From: DASWHX01 sp036397995
GTDB taxonomy: Bacteria > Bacteroidota > Bacteroidia > Cytophagales > Cyclobacteriaceae
Length of the DNA stretch: 13,800 nucleotides
Reading direction: 5' to 3'
Assembly: GCA_036397995.1 (NCBI GenBank)
Contig: DASWHX010000161.1
Span: 1-13,800 of the forward strand
Below, in pieces: positions 6,907-13,800 of this stretch. Numbering within the stretch: position 1 is the first letter of the stretch; the number at the start of each line of letters is the position of its first letter. The position numbers were made by a program, and so were the translations under genes. The notes under the pieces are model-generated. The model saw only the letters and a program-made list of their open reading frames with translations, had not been told where the DNA came from and did no database searches.

Positions 6907-7734
6907 ATGAATAAATTTAAATTGAGAAAAATGAAAAAGCAAATGATTAAACTGGTTGGAGTATTTATACTTATTATCGTATTTCAGGCGAAAGCGCAGG
7001 AATATGATCAAATAGTAATACCTCTTTCCAGTCCGGACAAAACCGGTGCATTGAAACTTTCCTTGCCAAATGGAACAATTAAAGTTACGGGATATTCAGG
7101 CAAAGATGTAATTTTGAAAGTCAGCACCGAACAGCAAAAAATTAATAAAGGAACAAAGGATGGCTTGATGAAAATTCCAAACAGATCCCTTGGGATAACA
7201 GCTAAGGAATCTGAAAATCTTGTTACCGTTAGTGGCGGTTATAACCGGGATGTAATCATGGAAATTCAGGTGCCCACTAAGTTTGATTTAAAATTAACCG
7301 GTCATAATGGTGGAGATTTCACCGTTGAAAATATAAACGGCAATGTCGAAATCACGAACCACAATGCAGGTATTGCTGCCAGAAACATTTCAGGAGCTGC
7401 AATCCTTAATTCTCACAATGGCGACATCACCGCCACTTTTGTAAGTGTAACCCCAGACACGCCCATGGCGTTTACAACATTTAATGGAGATGTGGATATT
7501 ACATTCCCTCCCACAGTGAAAGCTACTTTTAAAATGAGATCCGAAAGAAATGACATCCTTACAGATTTTGAACTGAATTTGAAGGAAGCCAAAACTAAAG
7601 AGTCTGGCAGGGATGAGGATGGTGTTTATAAAATCTCCATTGAAGAGTGGACGGTTGGAGATGTAAATGGAGGCGGACCTGAAATGTTGTTTAAGACGTA
7701 TAACGGTGATGTCATAATTCGAAAAAAGAAATAA
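6907..7734 (+). CDS. Secreted DUF4097-like beta-repeat protein
   Basis: A 275-residue paralogue-like neighbour of the preceding gene. A signal peptide runs to about residue 30 (VGVFILIIVFQAKA, cleavage plausible after AKA). Repeated Asn-Gly turns mark the beta rungs: LPNG near 53-56, GHNGGDF near 132-138, INGN at 143-146, SHNGD at 169-173, FNGD at 192-195 and YNGD at 265-268. It lacks the cysteine cluster of the upstream protein. Two ATGs are possible: 6907 (MNKFKLRKMKK) and 6931 (MKKQMIKL), the latter giving a more usual signal peptide. It begins 18 nt after the previous stop and ends 2 nt before the next start, so the three secreted-protein genes are one operon. Role presumed surface or periplasmic; no enzymatic motif is seen. 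Confidence 0.78.
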   Translation: MNKFKLRKMKKQMIKLVGVFILIIVFQAKAQEYDQIVIPLSSPDKTGALKLSLPNGTIKVTGYSGKDVILKVSTEQQKINKGTKDGLMKIPNRSLGITAKESENLVTVSGGYNRDVIMEIQVPTKFDLKLTGHNGGDFTVENINGNVEITNHNAGIAARNISGAAILNSHNGDITATFVSVTPDTPMAFTTFNGDVDITFPPTVKATFKMRSERNDILTDFELNLKEAKTKESGRDEDGVYKISIEEWTVGDVNGGGPEMLFKTYNGDVIIRKKK

Positions 7735-7736
7735 TC

Positions 7737-8315
7737 ATGAGAAAGTTAACTTCAGCGCTTGTCATTTTGTTGCTTGGAGCAACTGCTTTTGCGCAATCTT
7801 CCAGGTATGAGGATTTGGAATACTTCGATAAGGTAATTCTGAAAGGAAATGTGAAAAAAGTGTCTCTTGAAAATGGAGATCGTGAAATTGTTGTAGATGG
7901 AGCTGACAAAAATAGCGTTAAGCTTTCCAGGTTGGCAGGAATTATCACGCTGGAGATAACTTCTTCAGGTCCGGTAGCAGTGTCCATAACTAACGGAAGC
8001 CTGAAATGGATCGAAGCTTCTTCAGAAACTGAAATTGAAGGAGCCGAATATCTGAGTGGGGGCAAAGGCAAATATCTGGTCGTAGGAATGAAAGATTCTA
8101 AGGGTCGGTCGAATAATGAAAATTTCAATTTCAATTTTGACGACTTCGATTTTGATTTCGACTATGATTTTGATTCCGACTTCGACTTCGATTTTGATTT
8201 CGACTATGATTTTGATTTTAACTTCGATAGAGACTATTCGTATAACTACGACTACAAATACGACTACAAGTACGACCGGAAGGTTAACAGAGTAAAAGAG
8301 AAAAACGATAACTAA
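7737..8315 (+). CDS. Secreted protein with Phe/Tyr-Asp alternating C-terminal tail
   Basis: A 192-residue exported protein. A signal peptide runs to about residue 19 (LGATAFA, then QSS). Residues 22-118 form a short beta-rich domain with strand pairs such as DKVILKGNVKKVSLENGD and EIVVDGADKNSVKLS, similar in style to DUF4097-type strands but shorter than its two upstream neighbours. Residues 129-181 are a low-complexity tail of strict aromatic/polar alternation: FNFNFDD, then about 14 FD or YD pairs, then YSYNYDYKYDYKYD, ending in a basic stretch. The tail turns from acidic to mixed basic. As a strand it would show aromatics on one face and charges on the other. Part of it is a 42-nt tandem duplication. 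It starts 2 nt after the preceding stop and is the last gene before a terminator. Function unknown; surface attachment, metal binding or assembly are guesses. Confidence 0.72.
   Translation: MRKLTSALVILLLGATAFAQSSRYEDLEYFDKVILKGNVKKVSLENGDREIVVDGADKNSVKLSRLAGIITLEITSSGPVAVSITNGSLKWIEASSETEIEGAEYLSGGKGKYLVVGMKDSKGRSNNENFNFNFDDFDFDFDYDFDSDFDFDFDFDYDFDFNFDRDYSYNYDYKYDYKYDRKVNRVKEKNDN
8142..8225 (+). repeat. Two 42-nt tandem repeats in the Phe-Asp tail
   Basis: Units 8142-8183 and 8184-8225 are 14 codons each. Positions 8142-8175 and 8184-8217 are identical over 34 nt, and the two units differ at only 3 of 42 positions (TCC versus TTT, GAC versus AAC). Each unit encodes DFDFDFDYDFD and three more residues. 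The near-identity points to a recent slippage or recombination duplication. Confidence 0.9.
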
Positions 8316-8323
8316 TTCGTCTC

Positions 8324-8354
8324 AGGGAGAAATATAACTTTTCCCTTATTTTTT
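8324..8354 (+). terminator. Intrinsic terminator of the sigma/DUF4097 operon
   Basis: AGGGAGAA (8324-8331) pairs with TTTTCCCT (8339-8346) as an 8-bp stem with one G-U pair and a 7-nt loop, followed by TATTTTTT to 8354. It lies 9 nt after the stop of the tail protein gene, the expected place for operon termination, and separates the operon from the permease genes. Confidence 0.75.
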
Positions 8355-8385
8355 CCGTTTATGTTTTATATATAAGAAGATAATA

Positions 8386-8413
8386 TTGAAAGGTATATAT
8401 CTTGGTGAATTTG
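8386..8413 (+). promoter_or_regulatory. Possible housekeeping promoter before the first permease
   Basis: TTG at 8386-8388 is spaced 17 nt from TGAATTTG at 8406-8413, which matches 7 of 8 positions of the Bacteroidota -7 consensus TAnnTTTG. It would leave a leader of over 100 nt before the start at 8541. The rest of the 225-nt gap shows only the terminator at its start and a near-palindrome AAGGTATATATCTT at 8390-8403. Weak call. Confidence 0.2.
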
Positions 8414-8540
8414 AGGATGTTGAACCTCTTTCAGTTGCTTACTAAGGGAAGAAACATATGCAGTATCAATTGCGGAAAGAGTTTAATAGAAAGCGACTTG
8501 TATTTTGAAGAGCAGTCATTAGACATAAACCATAACGGTC

Positions 8541-10970
8541 ATGCTTAAAAACTATATAACCATTGCACTCCGAAATATTACCCGTCAAAAAGTTTACACT
8601 TTTATTAATGTCAGCGGGCTGGCCATTGGAATTGCCGCTTGCATATTAATTTTATTATTTGTTAAGGATGAATTAAGTTTTGATCAATACCATGAAAAAT
8701 CCGAACGGATTTACCGGGTTTCCCGGGAATGGATGAACAAGGATGGCGAGACCAGCCTGCATCTGGGTCATGTAGCTCCGCCTTTTGGACCATTATTGGA
8801 AAATGATTTCAGCGGAATGATTGAATATGCGGTTAGGTTTCAGTCAGGATATAGTCCCCTTGTGAAGGCAAATGGAAAAGACATTCAGGAAGAAAGATTT
8901 TTCTTTGGTGATCAGAATATTTTTAAGGTTTTCTCCTGGAAAGTGCTGGATGGAGATCCGGAAACAGCCCTTTTGGAACCCAATGCTGTGGTTTTGACTA
9001 AAACCACAGCTGAAAAATATTTCGGATCTGAAAATGTGGTAGGAAAGCAAATCACCTATAATAATTTTGGGCTAAGCATTGAAATGAAAGTCACCGGTGT
9101 AATGGAGGACGTTCCACTCAACTCTCATTTTAAATTTGATTTTCTGGGATCATTTAAAACAATTGAAAATGTGTTTGGCGCGGATAACCTTGCCAGGAGT
9201 TGGGGAAGTAACAATTATGCAACTTACCTTCTTCTTGGTGAAGGCACTGCCCCTGAACAACTTACAGCTGAATTTCCCGGTTTCCTTAATAACCACATGG
9301 GACCACTCGACGACGGTAGAAACAGGTCTGACGTAAATCGTCTGCATTTATGGCCGCTTGCATCTATTCACCTTTACTCACACCTTGATTCGGAAGTGGA
9401 ACCCAATGGTGACATTGCTTATGTGTATATATACTCTATCGTCGCGCTGTTCATTCTCGTAATTGCCTGTATAAATTTTATGAATCTATCCACAGCAAGA
9501 TCGGCTAAGCGTGCACAGGAAGTTGGCCTTCGAAAAGTTTTGGGTGCAGTAAAAGGATTATTGATGCGCCAGTTCATTCTTGAATCAGTAATTTTTTCAA
9601 TAATATCCCTTCTGTTTGCGGTACTGTTTGTACTAATGATTCTTCCCTTTTTTAATGATTTCGTACAAAAGGATTTGAGTCTCAATGTTATGGAAAATCC
9701 CTTTGTGGCGCTTCTCCTTGTTGGTATAACCCTATTGGTTGGCCTGGTTGCAGGTAGCTACCCGGCATTTTACCTTGCCTCTTTTCAACCTGCTACTATA
9801 TTGAAAGGCTCTCATAAAGCATCAGGGAAAAAAATCAGTCTCCGATCTGTGCTGGTGATTTTTCAATTCTGGATCTCTATTGTTCTGATAATCGGAGTTG
9901 GCATTGTTCAGGACCAGCTGGAATATATGCGCAAAAAAGATTTAGGCTTTAACAGTGACAACATGCTTGTGTTGCCACCCAGCAATGAGATATATAATAA
10001 TTTTGAATCAGTAAAACAGCGACTCGAAAATAACCCGGCAATTGAACAGGTAACAATTTCATCCCGCGTGCCTTCCGGACGTTTGTTAGACTCTCAGGGT
10101 GGGGAGGCAGAAATAAACGGTGAAATGGTTGACATTAATGTTAGGGTTGCAGATGTACATGTAGACCATGAGTATTTGGAGCAATTGGAGATTCCGCTGG
10201 CAGCTGGCCGGTATTTCGACAGATCAAGAGCATCAGATTCATCATTGGCATTTATTATTAATGAAGCAACTGTAAGAGCATTAGGATGGGATAGTAGTGA
10301 AGAAGCCATCGGAAAAAAATTCAATTATGGTTCAAGGCAGGGCGGTGAAATTATTGGTGTGGTAAAAGATTTTCATTTTGAATCATTGCACCAACCAATT
10401 GTTCCCATTGTCTTTCTGGTAACGCAAGGCCGATTTTCAAATGTTATTGTTAAAGTGAAGAAAGGTATGGAACAGGAAGCCCTTGCGTTTCTTCAGGACC
10501 AATGGCAATTTCTAAGACCTGGGTTTCCTTTTACCTCGTTTTATATCGAGGAACAATTCAGTAATCAATATGGTAACGAAGACAGGCTTCATAAGATTGT
10601 GAAATATTTTTCCGGCCTGGCGGTTCTGATTGCAGCTCTGGGACTTTTCGGCCTTGCCAGTTATACGGCCGAACAGCGAATCAAAGAAATAGGGATAAGA
10701 AAAGTAATGGGTGCATCCGTGCCCCAGATTTTGATTTTACTTACCAGTAGTTTTACCCGGTTGGTACTAATCGCTTTTATTCTCGCTATTCCTCTTGCCT
10801 GGTTTGGAATGGATGCATGGCTATCTAACTTTGCATTCAGAGGACAGCTTCAGGTGATGTCTTTTGCAATAGGCGGAGTGTTGGCCCTTTTAATTGCCTG
10901 GATTACAGTAATTTCACAAACTTTGAAAGCAGCGATGACAAATCCTGTTGATTCAATCAGGTATGAGTAA
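8541..10970 (+). CDS. ABC transporter permease, MacB/FtsX type, two modules
   Basis: An 809-residue inner-membrane protein with the layout of the large Bacteroidota FtsX-like permeases. The N-terminus (ALRNITRQK, then a span at about 20-42) leads into a periplasmic MacB-like core domain (about 43-290), then membrane spans at about 294-316, 345-372 and 386-408. A second module follows: span at about 434-456, second periplasmic domain to about 683, and spans at about 684-708, 728-755 and 773-795. The FtsX signature before the loop appears in both halves: EVGLRKVLGA (about 327-336) and EIGIRKVMGA (about 715-724). Such proteins work as mechanotransmitters with an ATPase rather than classic pores. 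No ATP-binding subunit is encoded in the window. Substrate unknown; a peptide, lipoprotein or antimicrobial-resistance role is only a family-level possibility. Upstream leader is long (8316-8540). Confidence 0.93.
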   Translation: MLKNYITIALRNITRQKVYTFINVSGLAIGIAACILILLFVKDELSFDQYHEKSERIYRVSREWMNKDGETSLHLGHVAPPFGPLLENDFSGMIEYAVRFQSGYSPLVKANGKDIQEERFFFGDQNIFKVFSWKVLDGDPETALLEPNAVVLTKTTAEKYFGSENVVGKQITYNNFGLSIEMKVTGVMEDVPLNSHFKFDFLGSFKTIENVFGADNLARSWGSNNYATYLLLGEGTAPEQLTAEFPGFLNNHMGPLDDGRNRSDVNRLHLWPLASIHLYSHLDSEVEPNGDIAYVYIYSIVALFILVIACINFMNLSTARSAKRAQEVGLRKVLGAVKGLLMRQFILESVIFSIISLLFAVLFVLMILPFFNDFVQKDLSLNVMENPFVALLLVGITLLVGLVAGSYPAFYLASFQPATILKGSHKASGKKISLRSVLVIFQFWISIVLIIGVGIVQDQLEYMRKKDLGFNSDNMLVLPPSNEIYNNFESVKQRLENNPAIEQVTISSRVPSGRLLDSQGGEAEINGEMVDINVRVADVHVDHEYLEQLEIPLAAGRYFDRSRASDSSLAFIINEATVRALGWDSSEEAIGKKFNYGSRQGGEIIGVVKDFHFESLHQPIVPIVFLVTQGRFSNVIVKVKKGMEQEALAFLQDQWQFLRPGFPFTSFYIEEQFSNQYGNEDRLHKIVKYFSGLAVLIAALGLFGLASYTAEQRIKEIGIRKVMGASVPQILILLTSSFTRLVLIAFILAIPLAWFGMDAWLSNFAFRGQLQVMSFAIGGVLALLIAWITVISQTLKAAMTNPVDSIRYE

Positions 10971-10997
10971 GAAGCTGAATTGAGTTCTGAATGGACC

Positions 10998-11015
10998 AGG
11001 GAAATCCTTTTCCTT
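10998..11015 (+). terminator. Weak hairpin between the permease genes
   Basis: AGGGAAA pairs with TTTCCTT around a TCCT loop, with one G-U pair, followed by a pyrimidine-rich CTCTTTAAATTATTT without a clean T-run. It may cause partial termination after the first permease, in a 114-nt gap. Confidence 0.25.
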
Positions 11016-11039
11016 CTCTTTAAATTATTTGTTTGAAAC

Positions 11040-11070
11040 TGTAACTTTTATCATTAGGGGAGGTATACCT
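11040..11070 (+). promoter_or_regulatory. Candidate promoter and palindrome before the second permease
   Basis: TGTAACTTTTA at 11040-11050 is identical to the sequence upstream of the sigma gene. A perfect 10-bp palindrome AGGTATACCT occupies 11061-11070 and overlaps the place of a -10 element (GGTATA at 11062-11067, 16 nt after TGTAAC). It lies 15 nt before the ATG. It could be a promoter overlapped by an operator; neither role is shown. Confidence 0.35.
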
Positions 11071-11084
11071 GCTTAAATTCAAAT

Positions 11085-13487
11085 ATGGAATTCCTTCGCG
11101 AAAACCTGATAACTTCAGTTCGTTCAATACTCAGAAATAAATTCTTTGCTCTTCTCAATATTCTGGGTTTAACAATCGGAATCACTTCATTCATCATTAT
11201 TTCGCTCTATGTATGGGATGAAATTACCTACGAGCAATGGCATGCCAATAAAGACACTATTTACAGGCTTGAGGTGGAGTATTTTCTTCCCAATGACGGA
11301 GGTTCTCAGTACATGGCGGTTACTGCCCCGATTATTTCGGAAATTGTGCAGAAAGATTATCCGGAAGTAGAATACAGAGTGAGAATTCAAGAGTGGCGTG
11401 ATGAGCTAATCGAGAATTATGCGGGAGAAAAATACTATGAATCTTTGTACTTTGCCGACTCGGCTTTTTTCCAGATGTTTTCTTTTGAATTAAATGCCCG
11501 GGTAAATGAAATGCCTTTAAGTGAACCGTATTCTGCGGTAATTACCGAAGATTTAGCGCGAAAATACTTCGGTAGAACTGATGTACTTGGTGAATTGCTT
11601 AGACTCAAATCCTTTGATAAAGATGTCAGGATAACCGGAATTCTAAAATCTTATGAATCTAACACTCATTTAAGACCGGAGTTTCTGGTTTCAATGGCCA
11701 CCTTGAAAAGTGAAAACGAATTGCCACAACACTGGTGGACTTTCAACACCTATTCTTATTTAAAACTCATTACAAATTCAGACGCGAATGCCCTGGCATC
11801 AAAGATTAAGAACATTTCAGGAAGATATATAAGAGAGCAGGAAGTTTCGTCAGGCTATCATCAGGAATATTCACTGAAAAACATAAAAGACATCCACCTT
11901 AATTCACATATACGGGGTGAAATTTCTTCTAACAATAAGGCTTCATTTGTATTTCTTTTTGGAGCTATTGGGATTTTCATTATCGTAATAGCTTGCATAA
12001 ATTTCATGAACCTTGCTACGGCGCAATCTGTTGGGAAAGCTAAAGAAGTTGGCGTGAGAAAAATTCTGGGCGCGCGCCGGCTACAACTTGCTTTTCGTTT
12101 TGTAAGTGAATCTTTTATTCTAACCGCTATTTCCTTTATGATTTCCCTTTTGCTGGTTTTCCTTTTACTCCCTGGAATAAACACTTTTACAAACAAAACC
12201 CTGACTCTCAATTTATACTCAATAAATATTATTATTTTACTCTTAACAATTTTTCTGCTGGTTGTGATCCTGGCTGGAAGTTATCCATCATTTATTTTAA
12301 GCAGCTTTAAGCCAATTGAGACCCTTAAATCAAAGATATCTCCAAAAGGATCCGGTAAGAGGGTTCGAACTTTTTTGGTAATATTCCAATTTGCTTTGTC
12401 TGCTTTCCTTGTCGTGGGTACAATGGTGGTTTACAAGCAATTGAATTTCATGAGAAAACAGGAATTGGGGTTCACAAAGGAAAGAATAATTGTTTTGCCA
12501 ACTCGTTTCCAGGCGAGCAACAGCCAGGGGTTCAAATTACTAAAGGATGAATTGTTGAATGACAGCGAAGTGGTAAGCACCTGCCTCTCAGATAGAATTC
12601 CAGGTAAGCAGTTAAACAATAATGTTGTTCGTTTGGGGTGGAGCGATGATGCGGAATGGAGTGATATGAGATACTTGACTACCGATGAAGAATTCAGAGA
12701 ACTGTATAACCTGAAATTGGTTGCCGGCAGATGGTTCTCACAGGAATTTCCTGGCGACAGGGAAAAGTCATTTCTGCTGAATGAATCAGGAGTGCGCCAA
12801 TTGGGATTCTCATCACCGGAAGATGCCCTTGGTAAAAAACTGGATTGGCAAGACCGACAGGGTGAAGTAATTGGTGTAGTAAAAGACTTTCATTTTGTGT
12901 CGCTGAATCAGGAGATGTTTCCATTTATTATTGTCATGAACAGATCCAATCCAGGTTATCTTTCAATAAAACTCCGAACTGATAATTATAGCTCAATTAT
13001 TGAAAGGATAAGGACAAAATATGAAGAACTGATCCCTCAGGGAGTTTTTGAATATTATTTTTTGGATGAAGACTTCGATATACAATACAAAGCAGACGAG
13101 CGATTCATGTATCTCTTTACCATTTTTTCCGCGATTGCGATAATAATTGCCTGCCTGGGTCTGTATGGATTATCTGCATTTACTGCTGAATCCAAAACCA
13201 AAGAAATAGGCATAAGGAAAGCTCTGGGTGCAACTGTATTTCAGATTTTCATTTTGCTTACAGGAAGATTCTCCAGGCTTATTCTGATTTCCCTTGTCGT
13301 AGCTTTACCCTTTGGAGCCTGGGCAATGAACAACTGGCTAAAAAACTATCCGTTCCGAACAGAATTTTCGCCCTGGCTTTTTATCCTGGCTGTGGTTGGG
13401 TTACTGATTATTGCAGTAATTACTGTTGGCTTTCATTCCATTAAAGCCGCCAGATTAAATCCCGCCAATACTTTCAGAGAAGAGTGA
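11085..13487 (+). CDS. ABC transporter permease, MacB/FtsX type, second paralogue
   Basis: An 800-residue paralogue of the preceding gene with the same order of parts: span at about 18-42, MacB-like periplasmic domain to about 287, spans at about 288-312, 335-365 and 380-405, then a second module with a span at about 427-450, a periplasmic domain, and spans at about 673-700, 718-745 and 762-787. The FtsX signatures are EVGVRKILGA (about 321-330) and EIGIRKALGA (about 706-715). Shared pieces with the first permease include IACINFMNL, GVVKDFHF and the C-terminal LNPAN/TNPVD region, but the periplasmic parts differ clearly, so the duplication is old. No ATPase gene is adjacent. The 114-nt gap with its own putative promoter suggests it can be transcribed separately. 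Its TGA directly abuts the stop of the converging gene at the window end. Confidence 0.93.
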   Translation: MEFLRENLITSVRSILRNKFFALLNILGLTIGITSFIIISLYVWDEITYEQWHANKDTIYRLEVEYFLPNDGGSQYMAVTAPIISEIVQKDYPEVEYRVRIQEWRDELIENYAGEKYYESLYFADSAFFQMFSFELNARVNEMPLSEPYSAVITEDLARKYFGRTDVLGELLRLKSFDKDVRITGILKSYESNTHLRPEFLVSMATLKSENELPQHWWTFNTYSYLKLITNSDANALASKIKNISGRYIREQEVSSGYHQEYSLKNIKDIHLNSHIRGEISSNNKASFVFLFGAIGIFIIVIACINFMNLATAQSVGKAKEVGVRKILGARRLQLAFRFVSESFILTAISFMISLLLVFLLLPGINTFTNKTLTLNLYSINIIILLLTIFLLVVILAGSYPSFILSSFKPIETLKSKISPKGSGKRVRTFLVIFQFALSAFLVVGTMVVYKQLNFMRKQELGFTKERIIVLPTRFQASNSQGFKLLKDELLNDSEVVSTCLSDRIPGKQLNNNVVRLGWSDDAEWSDMRYLTTDEEFRELYNLKLVAGRWFSQEFPGDREKSFLLNESGVRQLGFSSPEDALGKKLDWQDRQGEVIGVVKDFHFVSLNQEMFPFIIVMNRSNPGYLSIKLRTDNYSSIIERIRTKYEELIPQGVFEYYFLDEDFDIQYKADERFMYLFTIFSAIAIIIACLGLYGLSAFTAESKTKEIGIRKALGATVFQIFILLTGRFSRLILISLVVALPFGAWAMNNWLKNYPFRTEFSPWLFILAVVGLLIIAVITVGFHSIKAARLNPANTFREE

Positions 13488-13800
13488 TTATAACCGGCTT
13501 AGGCTTACGCGGCCGTCATTAGCATGCATTCTGATTCGCGCGTTTCCATCAGAAAGTCTCAGCAATTGTGCGTGCTCATCTCTCTCAACAATTTTAAATT
13601 CATCGGTAGCGATAATTCTACCGTCATCGAAAGTAATATCAAATTCGCCACCGCCATCGAGTATTCGCATATCAAGGTCGCCGTCATCAACTTTAAAGGT
13701 ATAATCACCTCCATCGGTCAATGAAGTTTCCAATAGCATATCGGCGTCATCAAGAATGGCGCTTACTTCACTGAATTTGCTATTTCTAAAAATCAAGTCT
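13488..13800 (-). CDS. C-terminal part of a DUF4097-like beta-repeat protein (5' end outside the window)
   Basis: An open frame that runs off the right edge, so only about the last 103 residues are visible and no true start is in the window; the TTG at 13796 is preceded by more open frame. The visible part is acidic and built from short strands separated by Asp-Gly turns: DGGDYTF, VDDGDLDMRI, LDGGGEFDITFDDGRI, and near the end LSDGNARIRMHANDGRVSLSRL in total pattern. This resembles the beta-rung pattern of DUF4097-type proteins, with DG rather than NG turns compared with those at 6043-7734. No cysteine is seen. Convergent with the second permease with no bases between the two stops. Whether it has a signal peptide cannot be told. 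Confidence 0.6.
   Translation of the reverse strand, partial: DLIFRNSKFSEVSAILDDADMLLETSLTDGGDYTFKVDDGDLDMRILDGGGEFDITFDDGRIIATDEFKIVERDEHAQLLRLSDGNARIRMHANDGRVSLSRL

Noticed and set aside
8118..8280. The repetitive Phe-Asp coding DNA as a CRISPR-like or minisatellite array
   Set aside because: The repeats are in frame with a signal-peptide protein, there are no spacers, and only two near-identical 42-nt units exist.
8417..8548. A 43-codon ATG frame that overlaps the start of the first permease by 8 nt
   Set aside because: A frame of this length is expected by chance, it has no recognisable composition (no signal, span or motif), and the leader position alone is not enough. It would deserve a place only if the peptide is conserved.
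9419..9685. Minus-strand frame of 88 codons inside the first permease
   Set aside because: A matching antisense frame exists at the equivalent place in the second permease (11861-12211), which follows from the shared permease codons and not from a real antisense gene.

Overview
The window looks like chromosomal DNA from a member of the Bacteroidota, most likely a free-living Cytophagales-type organism. This is inferred from AT-rich coding sequence with A-rich leaders and few Shine-Dalgarno sites, a sigma factor followed by a HEAT-repeat membrane protein and DUF4097-like secreted proteins, large two-module MacB/FtsX-like permeases of about 800 residues, and a redoxin ending in a GCNIKWK-type tail. 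No rRNA, tRNA, CRISPR array, insertion sequence or phage gene was seen.

Left part (1-4570): a minus-strand group II PLP-dependent decarboxylase, a divergent plus-strand thioredoxin-like protein, an unlisted 37-residue single-span membrane protein on the minus strand with its own terminator, and a minus-strand pair translated through an ATGA overlap (lipoprotein alpha/beta hydrolase, then DinB-like metal-binding protein). A 129-residue plus-strand protein of unknown function follows.

Centre (4621-8354): a compact plus-strand operon that is the most interesting part. It holds an ECF-type sigma factor, a membrane-anchored HEAT-repeat protein that overlaps it by 8 nt (probable anti-sigma factor), and three exported proteins. 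Two are DUF4097-like beta-repeat proteins. The third is shorter and ends in about 50 residues of strict aromatic/charged alternation (FDFD then YKYD). A convincing intrinsic terminator closes the operon. The proposed role is envelope sensing or surface remodelling under control of the sigma/anti-sigma pair; this is inference from gene order.

Right part (8541-13800): two tandem paralogous ABC-type permeases (809 and 800 aa), each with two MacB periplasmic/FtsX modules and no ATPase in the window. An 11-nt sequence (TGTAACTTTTA) occurs just upstream of both the sigma gene and the second permease, which may mean they share a promoter type. The window ends inside a minus-strand gene whose C-terminal 104 or so codons resemble another DUF4097-like protein; its stop codon directly abuts that of the second permease.
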